From NCBI GenBank assembly GCA_035315065.1, contig DATFYM010000034.1:33854-97853 (forward strand): a stretch of DNA of 64,000 bases, read 5' to 3'. The first letter of the stretch is position 1; each line of letters opens with the position of its first letter. This stretch comes from DATFYM01 sp035315065 (GTDB lineage Bacteria; Acidobacteriota; Terriglobia; UBA7540). The position numbers and the translations under genes are program-made. Shown in pieces: positions 46,101 through 53,442 of the stretch. The notes below the pieces were generated by a model. The model was not told the origin of the DNA, did no database searches, and saw only the letters and a list, made by a program, of their open reading frames with translations.

Positions 46101-47004
46101 CTTGGCTCGCGGGGCTTTCAACTTCATTACCAAACCTTCGACTACCGAGGGCCTGAACGCCGCTCTGACGCGCATCAAGGCATACGCGACGCCGCGTACA
46201 CGACGGCTGCTGGTGGTGGAAGACGACAAGGCCGAGCAGATGGGCATCCGCGCTCTTCTGGAGCACGACGACATTGAAATCCAGGCCGTGGGCTCGGGTG
46301 AGGAAGCGCTAACCGCGCTCCGTGAACGGGCCTTTGACTGTGTTGTCCTTGACCTCCGTCTGCCAGATATCTCGGGCTTCGAGGTGCTGGAACAACTCAG
46401 TCACGACGAGGTACTGCGGGATCTCCCCATTGTGGTGTTTACCGGCAAGGAACTTTCACCGGAAGAAGACGCACGGCTGCACACCATTGCCCGTAGTATT
46501 GTGGTGAAGGGAGTGGAATCGCCCGAGCGGCTCCTGGATGAAACGGCGCTATTCCTGCATCGGGTGGTGGCCCACCTGCCGCCGGAGAAACAACAGATGA
46601 TTGAGCGTCTGCACCGTTCCGACGAGGATCTCGTAGGCAAACCCGTGCTGGTGGTGGACGACGACGTGCGCAACATTTTCGCCCTGAGCAGCGTCTTGGA
46701 GCGACGCGGAATGAAAGTGCTTTCCGCGACTACCGGCCAGGAAGCGCTCGACATTCTCGATTCCACGCCCGACGTCTCAATCGTGCTCATGGATATCATG
46801 ATGCCGGAGATGGACGGGTACAAAACGATGCAGTTCATCCGGCAGAATCCCACCTATCGGCGGCTCCCGATTGTCGCTCTGACGGCCAAAGCGATGAAGG
46901 GTGACCGCGAGAAGTGCCTTGAGGCCGGCGCCTCAGAGTATTTGGCGAAGCCGGTCAACACGGAGCAACTGCTTTCCGCGCTCCGTATGTGGTTACATCG
47001 GTAA
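40180..47004 (+). CDS. Giant multi-HAMP hybrid histidine kinase with three receivers (group III/Nik1-like)
   Basis: A 2274-residue protein with no membrane segment or signal. An N-terminal HAMP-like unit (about 22-163) is followed by 13 tandem 92-residue HAMP units (164-1359), each starting near EVTRVAREVGTxG. Next are a GAF domain (about 1375-1525), a Gln/Glu coiled coil (about 1530-1595) and HisKA with His1609 in MSHELRTPL. HATPase_c follows (N box near NLLSNAFKFTE, G boxes DTGIGIP and GGTGLGLAI). Three receivers have phospho-acceptors Asp1936, Asp2058 and Asp2205; the second has a weak C-terminal half. The layout matches soluble multi-HAMP kinases such as fungal osmosensing Nik1, with an unusually long array. 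AAGGAG precedes the ATG. It heads the two-component block. Confidence 0.95.
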   Translation: MGTQSVGRAKTNGGGAASPRQSELLHALQAVRSGDFTVRLPGDRTGIEGKIADTFNEIVVANARMAAELKRVGHDVGKRGQTSRRVRFEPLGGDWSEMESSINVLIDDLLWPTTEVTRAVSAVAQGDLLRTVPLEVDGRPLEGEFLRSATIVNTMIQQLVVFTSEVTRVAREVGTDGKLGGQAQVREVSGVWKDLTENVNLMANNLTAQVRNIAEVVIAVASGDLSKKITVDVRGEILQLKEAINTMVDQLRSFASEVTRVAREVGTEGRLGGQALVPGVAGTWKDLTDSVNAMCGNLTAQVRNIADVTTAVARGDLSRKITVDVKGEILELKNTINTLVDQLNAFFSEVTRVAREVGTDGKLGGQAQVQEVRGVWQDLTENVNLMASNLTAQVRNIADVTIAVANGDLSKKITADVRGEILQLKEAINTMVDQLRSFASEVTRVAREVGTEGRLGGQAVVPGVAGTWKDLTDSVNSMANNLTSQVRNIAEVTTAVARGDLSRKITVDVKGEILELKNTINTMVDQLNAFASEVTRVAREVGTEGKLGGQAQVPGVAGTWKDLTDNVNFMASNLTAQVRNIAEVSTAIANGDLSRKITVNVSGEILQLKESINTMVDQLNAFASEVTRVAREVGTEGRLGGQANVRGVAGTWKDLTDSVNSMANNLTAQVRNIAEVATAIANGDLSKKITVDVSGEILQLKETINTMVDQLNAFAGEVTRVAREVGTEGKLGGQAQVHGVAGTWKDLTDSVNSMASNLTAQVRNIAEVATAVARGDLSRKITVDVRGEIFQLKETLNTMVDQLNAFAAEVTRVAREVGTEGKLGGQAAVPGVAGTWKDLTDSVNSMAGNLTGQVRNIAEVATAIASGDLSRKITVDVRGEILQLKETLNTMVDQLNAFAGEVTRVAREVGTEGRLGGQANVPGVAGTWKDLTDSVNSMAGNLTGQVRNIAEVTTAVARGDLSRKITVDVKGEILELKNTINTMVDQLNAFASEVTRVAREVGTEGKLGGQAAVPGVAGTWKDLTDNVNFMASNLTAQVRNIAEVATAIAGGDLSKKITVDVRGEILLLKETLNTMVEQLRSFAAEVTRVAREVGTDGRLGGQAVVPGVAGTWKDLTDNVNLLAANLTTQVRNIAEVTTAVARGDLSRKITVDVKGEILELKNTINTMVDQLNAFAAEVTRVAREVGTDGNLGGQAQVPGVAGTWKDLTDNVNVMAANLTEQVRGIVKVVTAVADGDLKQKLTVRAKGEVAALAETINNMTDTLATFAEQVTSVAREVGVEGRLGGQANVPGAAGTWKDLTGNVNLLAANLTTQVRAIAEVATAVTKGDLTRSIQVDARGEVAELKDNINTMITNLRLTTEQNSQQDWLKTNLARVTGLLQGQRDLGTVGQMLLSELTPLVNAQRGVIYLMTSDREVPRLSLLASYAGPDSAEYAQDNVRLGEGLLGQCATEKQRLLITDVPPTAVPIRSALFEAVPRNIVVLPVLFESQVKAVIELACLSTFTASHLAFLDQLTASIGILLNSIEATMKTEGLLKQSQQLATELQSQQKELQEKNEQLAQKAQQLAEQNAEVERKNQEIEQARRALEEKADELALTSKYKSEFLANMSHELRTPLNSILILGQQLSDNADGNLTPKQMEFARTIHGAGTDLLNLISDILDLSKIESGTVTVDAEEVDLASLLDAVERTFRHEAESRDLSFDLYLDPQFKRGMTTDSKRLMQVLKNLLSNAFKFTEKGGIRLAVSAVGGGWHPGHPVLQTAGTVLAFEVSDTGIGIPLEKQKIIFEAFQQADASTSRKYGGTGLGLAISRELAYLLGGEIQLRSTPGSGSTFTLYLPMKYVGPSDAIRTSSRQEATSGVVRLPAVRLPERAVEQVPDDRENIKPDDATILIVEDEPTYCRMLADLARGSGFKVLVAMRGIDALDLARKYHPTAISLDVFLPDMLGWTVLSQLKQDPGTRHIPVQIVTLDEDRQHGLARGAFNFITKPSTTEGLNAALTRIKAYATPRTRRLLVVEDDKAEQMGIRALLEHDDIEIQAVGSGEEALTALRERAFDCVVLDLRLPDISGFEVLEQLSHDEVLRDLPIVVFTGKELSPEEDARLHTIARSIVVKGVESPERLLDETALFLHRVVAHLPPEKQQMIERLHRSDEDLVGKPVLVVDDDVRNIFALSSVLERRGMKVLSATTGQEALDILDSTPDVSIVLMDIMMPEMDGYKTMQFIRQNPTYRRLPIVALTAKAMKGDREKCLEAGASEYLAKPVNTEQLLSALRMWLHR
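40669..44256 (+). repeat. 13 tandem 276-base HAMP-coding repeats
   Basis: Each unit encodes 92 residues with the order EVTRVAREVGT, LGGQA, GTWKDLTDSVN, NLTAQVRNIAEV, GDLSRKITVDV, GEILxLK, INTMVDQL. The middle units differ mainly at synonymous sites. The first and last two units are more diverged, a pattern typical of expansion by unequal crossover and gene conversion. Confidence 0.95.
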
Positions 47005-47009
47005 GAAGG

Positions 47010-47180
47010 GAGAAATGATGAATTGTGAGTGATGAACAAAGACAGAAGAGTTGAAGGTTAAAGGTCGAAGGTCGAAGGTCAAAGAGTGAAGACCCGCCCG
47101 CCGGCTGGTCTTTTCTTCACTTTTCGACCTTCAACCTTCGACTCTTCTGTCTTTGTTCATCATTCATAATTCATCATTTC
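47010..47180. repeat. Word-repeat hairpin (GGTCGAAGGTCGAAGG type)
   Basis: A long, nearly perfect hairpin. The outer arms are GGAGAAATGATGAATTGTG and its diverged inverse. Then come GTTCATCACT-type and AACAAAGACAGAAGAGTTGA / TCAACCTTCGACTCTTCTGT arms, then GGTCGAAGGTCGAAGGTC words. The loop is about 25 bases. It starts 5 bases after the giant kinase stop and lies in front of the next kinase. Confidence 0.9.
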
Positions 47181-47193
47181 TGGGGGGAGGGCC

Positions 47194-49308
47194 ATGAACT
47201 CAAAGAACCCAGTCAACATATTGCTGGTGGACGATCAGCCCTCTAAACTGCTCAGCTATGAGGCTATTCTCGCAGATCTACAAGAGAACCTCATCAAGGC
47301 CAGGTCCGGAAGGGAAGCCTTGGAACATCTGCTCCGAAGCGATATCGCGGTGGTCCTGGTCGACGTGTGTATGCCGGATCTGGACGGCTTCGAATTGGCC
47401 TCCATGATCCGCAGTCACCCGCGGTTCCAAAAGACCGCGATTATCCTGGTCTCCGGGGTCTTGGTGGAAGATGTTGACCGCCTCAAGGGATACGATTCGG
47501 GCGCGGTGGACTATGTCTCAGTACCCATTGTTCCTGAGATCTTGCGGGCCAAGGTCGCGGTGTTTGCCGACCTCTTCCGCAAAACAGAGGACCTGGAACG
47601 CCTGAACAGGGAGCTGGAGCGCCGCGTCGCTGAGCGTACGGCTCAGATTGAAGCTTCGGCGGCCCTATTGCGTCAGAGCGAGGAGCGGCTGCGGATCGCC
47701 CTCACGGCCGGCGGCATTCAGGCGTGGACCTGGGACTTCCTGACGAGGGAGTTCTCGTGGGTAAGGGACGCGGGCGATTCCGCGCCCGTGTTTGAATCAT
47801 TCGCAGATTTTCTCGCCCTCGTACATCCGGCCGACCGGGCCGTGGTTCAACACGCGTTCCGTCAAGCTGTCGACGGAAACGGAGAATATCAGGCAGAGTT
47901 CCGCACCCAACAGAGCGGAGACGATCAATGGTGGCTGGCGCACGGCACGGTCATCCGCGATTCCTCCGCCAACCCGCTATCGATCGCCGGCGTCAACATC
48001 AACATCACCGCCCGCAAGCACGCGGAGGAGGAGAGAGTTGTTCTGCTGAAGAATGCGCAGGATGCTCGTCGAGAGTTGGAGAAAGCCAATCGGCTCAAAG
48101 ACGAATTTCTGGCCACTTTGTCCCACGAGCTAAGGACTCCCTTGAATGCCATCACGGGCTGGGCGCACCTGCTCCGCGAGGGAGGATTGGACCCAGCGGC
48201 TCAAATCAAAGCTATAGAAACGATAAACTCCAATGCTGTGCTCCAGGCACGGCTTATCTCGGATCTTCTCGACGTCTCGCGCATCGTCAGCGGCAGGCTG
48301 CGCCTGGACCTTAGGCCTGTCAACCTGCCCTCCGTGGTTCATGCCGCTCTCGACACCATTCGTCCCACTGCCGAAGCCAAGAACATCCAGATCGATGCTG
48401 TTCTGATGCCAGATGGACAGCCCGTATCGGGCGATCCCGCCCGGTTGCAACAAGTGGTTTCGAACCTCCTCTCGAATGCGGTCAAATTCACACCGGCAAA
48501 CGGTCATGTCCAGATCCGGCTGGAGCAGGTGGGGTCAAATCTGGAGCTTACCGTCCAGGATGATGGCCCTGGCATCCGACCGGACTTCCTGCCCTACATC
48601 TTTGACCCCTTCCGACAGGGCGACGCCTCGAGCGCCAGAGTGCATCAGGGGCTGGGGCTCGGACTGGCGATTGTCCGGCACCTGCTCGAGATGCATGGCG
48701 GTCAGATCCAGGCTCTGAACAGAGAGGATAGTTCCGGGGCCATTTTCAAGGTGGTGTTACCTTCGTCCACAAGCGCCGTGGAGACCCTCGGCGGCACACC
48801 AGAAGCCTACCCGTTACCACCGGAGGGCGTGACCCGGCGGGACTCGGACTCCTTGCTGGAGGGAGTTCGAGTTCTGGTGGTAGAAGATGAGGCTGATTCC
48901 CGTGAGGTTGTTGCCCTGATTTTGGAGCGGAGCGGGGCGGAAGTGATGGTCGCTGCCGCAGCTAGCGAAGCGTTGCGCATTTTGGAGAGTGAGTTGCCGG
49001 ACGTACTCGTGGCCGATATCGAGATGCCAGGTGAAGATGGCTATAGTCTGGTCCAGAGGGTTAGAGCGCTACCGTCTGAGCGGGGTGGGCACACGCCCGC
49101 TGTGGCGCTCACGGCGCACGCCGCCGCTCTGGATCGTGCGAAGCTCCTTGGCGCTGGGTTCGACAGACATGTGCCTAAGCCGGTGCAGCCTCCTGAACTG
49201 GTCACAGTGGTCGCCGCCCTCGCGAGGATCAGAGGGCGGGCGGCGGGCCGGCCCGCTGTGCAAGCGGCCAACAAGGTGGTCAGTGTGGGGCGCGGTCCTG
49301 GATCGTGA
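47194..49308 (+). CDS. Hybrid histidine kinase: REC-PAS-HisKA-HATPase-REC
   Basis: A 704-residue soluble sensor kinase. The N-terminal receiver (8-125) has phospho-acceptor Asp57 (VLVDVCMPDLDG). A short coiled coil is followed by a PAS/PAC fold (about 165-280), HisKA with His311 in LSHELRTPL, and HATPase_c (NLLSNAVKFTP, DDGPGI, GLGLGLAIV). The C-terminal receiver has Asp608 (VLVADIEMPGEDG). The ATG follows GGGGGGAGG. It is co-directional with the giant HAMP kinase and with a single-receiver protein 25 bases downstream, suggesting one signalling operon. The input signal is unknown. Confidence 0.94.
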   Translation: MNSKNPVNILLVDDQPSKLLSYEAILADLQENLIKARSGREALEHLLRSDIAVVLVDVCMPDLDGFELASMIRSHPRFQKTAIILVSGVLVEDVDRLKGYDSGAVDYVSVPIVPEILRAKVAVFADLFRKTEDLERLNRELERRVAERTAQIEASAALLRQSEERLRIALTAGGIQAWTWDFLTREFSWVRDAGDSAPVFESFADFLALVHPADRAVVQHAFRQAVDGNGEYQAEFRTQQSGDDQWWLAHGTVIRDSSANPLSIAGVNINITARKHAEEERVVLLKNAQDARRELEKANRLKDEFLATLSHELRTPLNAITGWAHLLREGGLDPAAQIKAIETINSNAVLQARLISDLLDVSRIVSGRLRLDLRPVNLPSVVHAALDTIRPTAEAKNIQIDAVLMPDGQPVSGDPARLQQVVSNLLSNAVKFTPANGHVQIRLEQVGSNLELTVQDDGPGIRPDFLPYIFDPFRQGDASSARVHQGLGLGLAIVRHLLEMHGGQIQALNREDSSGAIFKVVLPSSTSAVETLGGTPEAYPLPPEGVTRRDSDSLLEGVRVLVVEDEADSREVVALILERSGAEVMVAAAASEALRILESELPDVLVADIEMPGEDGYSLVQRVRALPSERGGHTPAVALTAHAAALDRAKLLGAGFDRHVPKPVQPPELVTVVAALARIRGRAAGRPAVQAANKVVSVGRGPGS

Positions 49309-49333
49309 GACCAGATACGAGAGGAACTTCCAA

Positions 49334-49759
49334 ATGCAAACAAGGCATATCTTGCTTGTGGACGATTCTAAGGATAACCGGGAGCTGTATGAGTATTTTC
49401 TGTCGCTGAAAGGATTCCGGGTGACTTCGGCGAGCGATGGCGAGGAGGCTTTGAACAAGGCTTTCGAACTCCAGCCGGACCTGGTTGTGATGGATCTTTC
49501 TCTTCCGGGAATCAGCGGCTGGGAAGCGACGCGCCGGCTGAAAGCGGACGAAAGAACCAAGCGTGTTCCAGTTGTTATCCTATCGGCTTACGACTTCTCC
49601 GGCGCGACGGCGGAACTTGGGTGCGAAGGGTTCCTCGTCAAACCCTGCCTACCTGACGCGATGATCTCTGAAATCGCTCGGGTGCTTGGGAAGCAGGCTA
49701 AGACCGACCGCTCCGCGACATCGTCTGCACCGGCGCCGGCGGAGCCACCTGGTCCCTAA
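49334..49759 (+). CDS. Single-domain response regulator (CheY-like)
   Basis: A 141-residue protein: one receiver domain (4-120) with the acidic pocket in LLVDDSKDN, phospho-acceptor Asp54 (VVMDLSLPGISG), Ser/Thr-equivalent in VVILSAY and Lys in FLVKPC, followed by a Pro/Ala tail. There is no output domain, so it may relay phosphate between the two hybrid kinases or act by protein binding. The start at 49334 has GAGAGGAAC upstream. It directly follows the REC-PAS kinase gene. Confidence 0.93.
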   Translation: MQTRHILLVDDSKDNRELYEYFLSLKGFRVTSASDGEEALNKAFELQPDLVVMDLSLPGISGWEATRRLKADERTKRVPVVILSAYDFSGATAELGCEGFLVKPCLPDAMISEIARVLGKQAKTDRSATSSAPAPAEPPGP

Positions 49760-50276
49760 CTCCATAGCGACCGCCTCTTAGAGCCGGACTCTACTCGCTG
49801 TGCTTTTTTCCGTTTCCTTCTTGCCAGGCAAACCTAAGCACGTCCAGCCCGACCAAGCAATCTCTCCCGCCTGATGATACAAGTTTCGCGATTCCAGCCT
49901 GACTATATGGGTCTTCGACCCTGGATGACTCTAATCAAAAGGACCGCGATGGCGATGATCAGCAGAATGTTTTCTTCCGGACACAGTAGAACTGCCGAAC
50001 AATCCGGCTGTCGCAACAAGGGCCGATTACACCGCTGGCGGATGCCCACTGGTAATTCTCCCCTACTATAAATCGCCCATGGGTCTCGGGACATCACAGG
50101 ATTGCATACGAGCCGCAAGCCTGCCGATACTGAGGTTGGTGTCGAGGGACATCTCGATCAACGGAGGGGCAAGCCCCTCCGACATCATGCTACCGGGAGC
50201 TGAGCACCTGAGGTGGAGATCACCGTGAGGCAACACTTGGCCTAGCCTCTGCGGCTGGGCATAAAAGGAAACCACC
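49760..50276. other. Intergenic region, no gene assigned
   Basis: About 500 bases after the response regulator. A short palindrome, GGAGGGGCAAGCCCCTCC, lies at 50162-50179. A minus-strand frame near 49905-49985 encodes a short hydrophobic peptide without a usable start. AAAGGAAACC precedes the next small gene. Confidence 0.5.
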
Positions 50277-50420
50277 ATGCTTTATTGGGCCTTGGTATTT
50301 CTGGTGATTGCACTTATCGCCGGGCTGCTGGGCTTCGGAGTAATTGCCTTTGCGGCCGCCGGCATCTGGTCCGAGCGGATACGATTCTTTGATCCTGCTA
50401 TCGACAAGGAGGTTATATGA
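50277..50420 (+). CDS. Small DUF1328-like membrane protein, ATGA-coupled to CsbD
   Basis: A 47-residue protein, MLYWALVFLVIALIAGLLGF then GVIAFAAAGI. The first 31 residues match DUF1328 (YtjA). The second membrane helix normally found after GIAKIL is replaced by a polar tail (WSERIRFFDPAIDKEVI), so it may be a shortened or frameshifted member. AAAGGAAACC precedes ATG. The TGA overlaps the ATG of the CsbD gene (ATGA), implying translational coupling, and the tail codons contain CsbD's ribosome site AAGGAGG. Confidence 0.75.
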   Translation: MLYWALVFLVIALIAGLLGFGVIAFAAAGIWSERIRFFDPAIDKEVI

Positions 50421-50653
50421 ACTGGGATCAGATTCAGGGAAAGTGGACGCAGATGAAGGGTTCCATCAGGCAGAAGTGGGGCAAGCTGACCGACGACGAT
50501 CTAGCCGTGATCGCCGGTAGCAAAGACAAGCTTGTTGGAAAACTGCAGGAACGCTATGGCCTCAAGAAGGAGGAGGCTCAAGCGCAATTCGACGAGTGGT
50601 GCAAAACGGTCCTCGCGACTGATGAAGCCTCTCGTCGACGGGCCGCCGGCTAG
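50417..50653 (+). CDS. CsbD family stress protein
   Basis: A 78-residue hydrophilic protein with the CsbD motif MNWDQIQGKWTQMKGSIRQK WGKLTDDDL and GSKDKLVGKLQERYGLKKEEA. In Bacillus CsbD is a SigB-dependent general-stress protein; molecular function is unknown. It overlaps the DUF1328-like gene by four bases and has a strong AAGGAGG site. A terminator-like hairpin follows at 50677. Confidence 0.92.
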   Translation: MNWDQIQGKWTQMKGSIRQKWGKLTDDDLAVIAGSKDKLVGKLQERYGLKKEEAQAQFDEWCKTVLATDEASRRRAAG

Positions 50654-50676
50654 GGGAGGAGGTTAACCCCCGTGCC

Positions 50677-50741
50677 CCGAGGGGTGTCGTCCGGCCTGTT
50701 GGGTGCCGCCGACGCCTCTCGGGCGTGCCCGGTGCCTTTTT
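50677..50741 (+). terminator. Terminator after csbD-like gene
   Basis: The stem is CCGAGGGGTGTCG (50677-50689) with CGACGCCTCTCGG (50710-50722), a 20-base loop, followed shortly by a T6 run at 50737-50742. Confidence 0.65.
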
Positions 50742-50895
50742 TCGGGTCGGGCTCAGTTATAATAAAGGTACGTTAATTTCCCCGTTCAGCTACAGGTTTC
50801 CCCCGATTGTTGAATCACCCGTCATGAGGCAATCTGCCGGCGTTCGCTACCGTTGTTCTGCAACAGGGTTGAATGCAGTTTTATTGGAGGGAAAA

Positions 50896-51102
50896 ATGGA
50901 TCCGGCTGAAGATTTGAACATTTCTATTCCAGGCGAGGAAGCGCCTGCCAAAGCATCTTCGATCTGGGACGACCCGGAACAGCGAGCTCTGGCAGTGGCT
51001 TTGGCCGCGGAGTTCGAGCGATGGGCTGCCTATAATGCGGTCGCTGAGACCGCCGATGGCAAGCCCGGCGAGTATTGGGCTGAACAATGGCCGCCCACAT
51101 GA
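50896..51102 (+). CDS. Small hypothetical protein
   Basis: A 68-residue soluble acidic protein starting MDPAEDLNISIPGEE. It is rich in Ala, Glu and Trp (WDDPEQRALAVALAAEFERW) and ends WAEQWPPT. GGAGGGAAAA is directly upstream of ATG, which is the main evidence that it is real. I recognise no family. It lies downstream of the CsbD terminator, so it should have its own promoter. Confidence 0.55.
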   Translation: MDPAEDLNISIPGEEAPAKASSIWDDPEQRALAVALAAEFERWAAYNAVAETADGKPGEYWAEQWPPT

Positions 51103-51678
51103 CGTGAGCCTTGGATTGAGACACCGGCTCGTGAGGCAATAGATCTCTCAGCTTCAGTCCCGACTCCAGACTTTGCAAGCCGCTAACGCTCAGAATCGGT
51201 GGACTGGCAGTCCGGCGGATATCCGGACGGCGACGGTGACTTTCGCGACGGGGGTACTCATAAATGTATACGGTCGCTGAAGTGTTTTTGACGATCGACA
51301 CCCTGCGATTCCTCGTTTCGGTAACGGTCGTTGCCGTTGGAAGGGAATGCCAACGTTGGTTCCCACGCTGCAAAGGATACCATCGGACCCAATGATAGTT
51401 GCTGCTTCATCCGAGCTCATCACTCCGACATCCGGTCTTGACACTCGCGATTCCCCTTTTCCGGTCACGGTCTCCCGCTGACACCAAGAGGTAGATATCG
51501 CCACCCTGGAGCGTAGGATTTTCCTACCCCAGGGCGCCCGATTGAGTGGCCAACCGTTTGTTCGCAAGCGCTTAGTCTGTTTGGCGCGAAGAGTGCTGAA
51601 AACCCGGTTGGAAGTTAAAGACTGTCTTGTGCCCGAATCGGACTCCCCGAAGAGCGCGATCGGGCTTGGGAGTGCAAT
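51103..51678. other. Intergenic region, no gene seen
   Basis: About 570 bases. Frames on either strand lack recognisable products or ribosome sites. No repeat arms were found, unlike most other gaps in this window. Confidence 0.5.
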
Positions 51679-52842
51679 ATGCGTAATCTTCGTCTCATTC
51701 GTTCGGTGGTGCTGGCACTCGCCCTAATGGCAGTACCGACTGCATCATGGGCACACATCAGCATGGCGGTCGGCGTCTCGGTTAACATCGCTCCGCCGGT
51801 TCTGCCCGTTTACGTGCAGCCGGTTTGCCCAGCCCCCGGCTACATCTGGACACCCGGCTACTGGGCTTGGGACCCTGACACTGGCTACTACTGGGTGCCT
51901 GGGACGTGGGTGCTCGCGCCCGCCGTCGGTCTGCTGTGGACTCCAGGTTATTGGGGCTGGGACGTCGGCATCTACATGTGGCATCCCGGCTATTGGGGTC
52001 CCCACGTCGGCTTCTACGGGGGCATTAACTACGGCTTCGGCTATACCGGTGTCGGCTTCTGGGGCGGATATTGGAATCACGGCGGCTTCTACTACAACCG
52101 TTCGGTGAATAACATCAACATCACGAACATCCCCAACGTGTATAACCGGACCGTCGTGAACAACGTCTCGGGAACTCGGGCCAGCTTCAACGGCCCAGGG
52201 GGAATAACGGCACGACCCACCCCTGCCGAGCTCGCCGTCGCCCGTGACCCGCATCGTCCTGCTACAACGATGCAGACCGAGCATGAGCGCGTGGCCAGTG
52301 CCAATCGATCGCAGTGGGCTTCGGTGAACCACGGACGGCCGGCAGTCGCTGCCACCGCCAAGCCAGGAGCGTTTAACGGTCGCGGGGTGGTTGCAGCAAC
52401 CAACCGCCCGACGTTCCACGCGACGGCAGCCCGTGCCGGCGGTAATCGCATGACGGCCCAGACGCCTAATCGTGGCGGCTCCGCAACGCGCCCGCTGACC
52501 GCGGTCAATCCGAACCCAGGCGCGCCTCCGCGGAGCATGGCCCATGCCGGTGCGCCGGCAAGCCGAAATGGGGCGACACGTCCCACCCCGGCTCGGCCGT
52601 CGGGGTCGATGACTCATGCAACTCCTACAGCGCGTCCCAACGCAGCGCGGCCTTCACGGCCCATGGCCCATGCCGCTCCGGCGTCGCGCCCCAGCGTTGC
52701 ACGACCTTCTCAGACCATGGCCCACGCTGCCCCGGTGGCGCGCCCTGCACCGCCGCGTGCCAGCGCGTCCCGCGCCCCAGCGCCCCGCGCTCCGGCGCCC
52801 CGGCCGCAGAGCAAGCCCCGCCAGGGAGCTGGTCGCGGGTAG
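51679..52842 (+). CDS. YXWGXW repeat-containing exported protein
   Basis: A 387-residue protein with a signal peptide (1-25, ending ASWA). Residues 50-120 hold repeated YIWTPGYWAWDPDTGYYWVP-type units (WxPGYWxW), the YXWGXW repeat family. A Gly/Tyr/Asn stretch (about 110-160) precedes a long basic Ala/Pro/Arg region with at least five copies of a RPSxxMAHAxPxxR motif (about 275-360) and a final APAPRAP tail. It is probably periplasmic or outer surface; the basic tail could bind nucleic acid, peptidoglycan or acidic polymers, which is inference. GGGAG lies upstream of ATG. Confidence 0.85.
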   Translation: MRNLRLIRSVVLALALMAVPTASWAHISMAVGVSVNIAPPVLPVYVQPVCPAPGYIWTPGYWAWDPDTGYYWVPGTWVLAPAVGLLWTPGYWGWDVGIYMWHPGYWGPHVGFYGGINYGFGYTGVGFWGGYWNHGGFYYNRSVNNINITNIPNVYNRTVVNNVSGTRASFNGPGGITARPTPAELAVARDPHRPATTMQTEHERVASANRSQWASVNHGRPAVAATAKPGAFNGRGVVAATNRPTFHATAARAGGNRMTAQTPNRGGSATRPLTAVNPNPGAPPRSMAHAGAPASRNGATRPTPARPSGSMTHATPTARPNAARPSRPMAHAAPASRPSVARPSQTMAHAAPVARPAPPRASASRAPAPRAPAPRPQSKPRQGAGRG

Positions 52843-53176
52843 TAGGGGCAGGCTAGTATTGTATGACACTTTGCTTTTTGACCATGGCCATAGTCGGGAA
52901 ATTTCCAGACTCGCGTCAACCCCATTAGAAAATGGCACCTTGCTTTATCTTCATGGCGCTCCCTCCGCCTTGGGCGGCCAATGTGATATGGGCATTGGCC
53001 ACCCCGGAAGAATCTCTTGGAATCGCCCGCACCGCAGTCTCGGGGTTTTTGATGACAAAGCTACCAGGGACCCCTCGAGGCAGGCTTTTCTGGTGGCGAT
53101 CTGCGCTTCTACAGGAAAGTTGCGGCCCAGATTTCGTTAAATTAGTTTCTATACATGGCGTCAGAAGTCGGTTCGC
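52843..53176. other. Intergenic region before the IS110 area
   Basis: About 330 bases with no recognisable gene. Confidence 0.5.
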
Positions 53177-53442
53177 ATGTCATTCTGAGTGTCACATGGG
53201 CCTTCGGCCCACCAATGGAGATGAAAATCGCCTCGAGTCGATGTTGTATGATCAAGCTGGCGTGGAACGGTGAAGGTCGTCTTGCGCTCTAGAGCAGTCG
53301 AGGCCGTTTCTGAGTTTGACCCGGAATGCGCGTTTTGAACCAATCTTTGTGCGTCACCCCTCCCGGCGGGAAGGGTGGTAGCACGTGACGGTGCGTAGTC
53401 TTTTTGCCGCGCGTTCTACCGCTTCCCCGCCAGGAGGAAACC

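Noticed and set aside
49903..50118. A small minus-strand membrane peptide (ENILLIIAIAVLLIRVIQG).
   Set aside because: There is no suitable start codon or ribosome site near the hydrophobic part.
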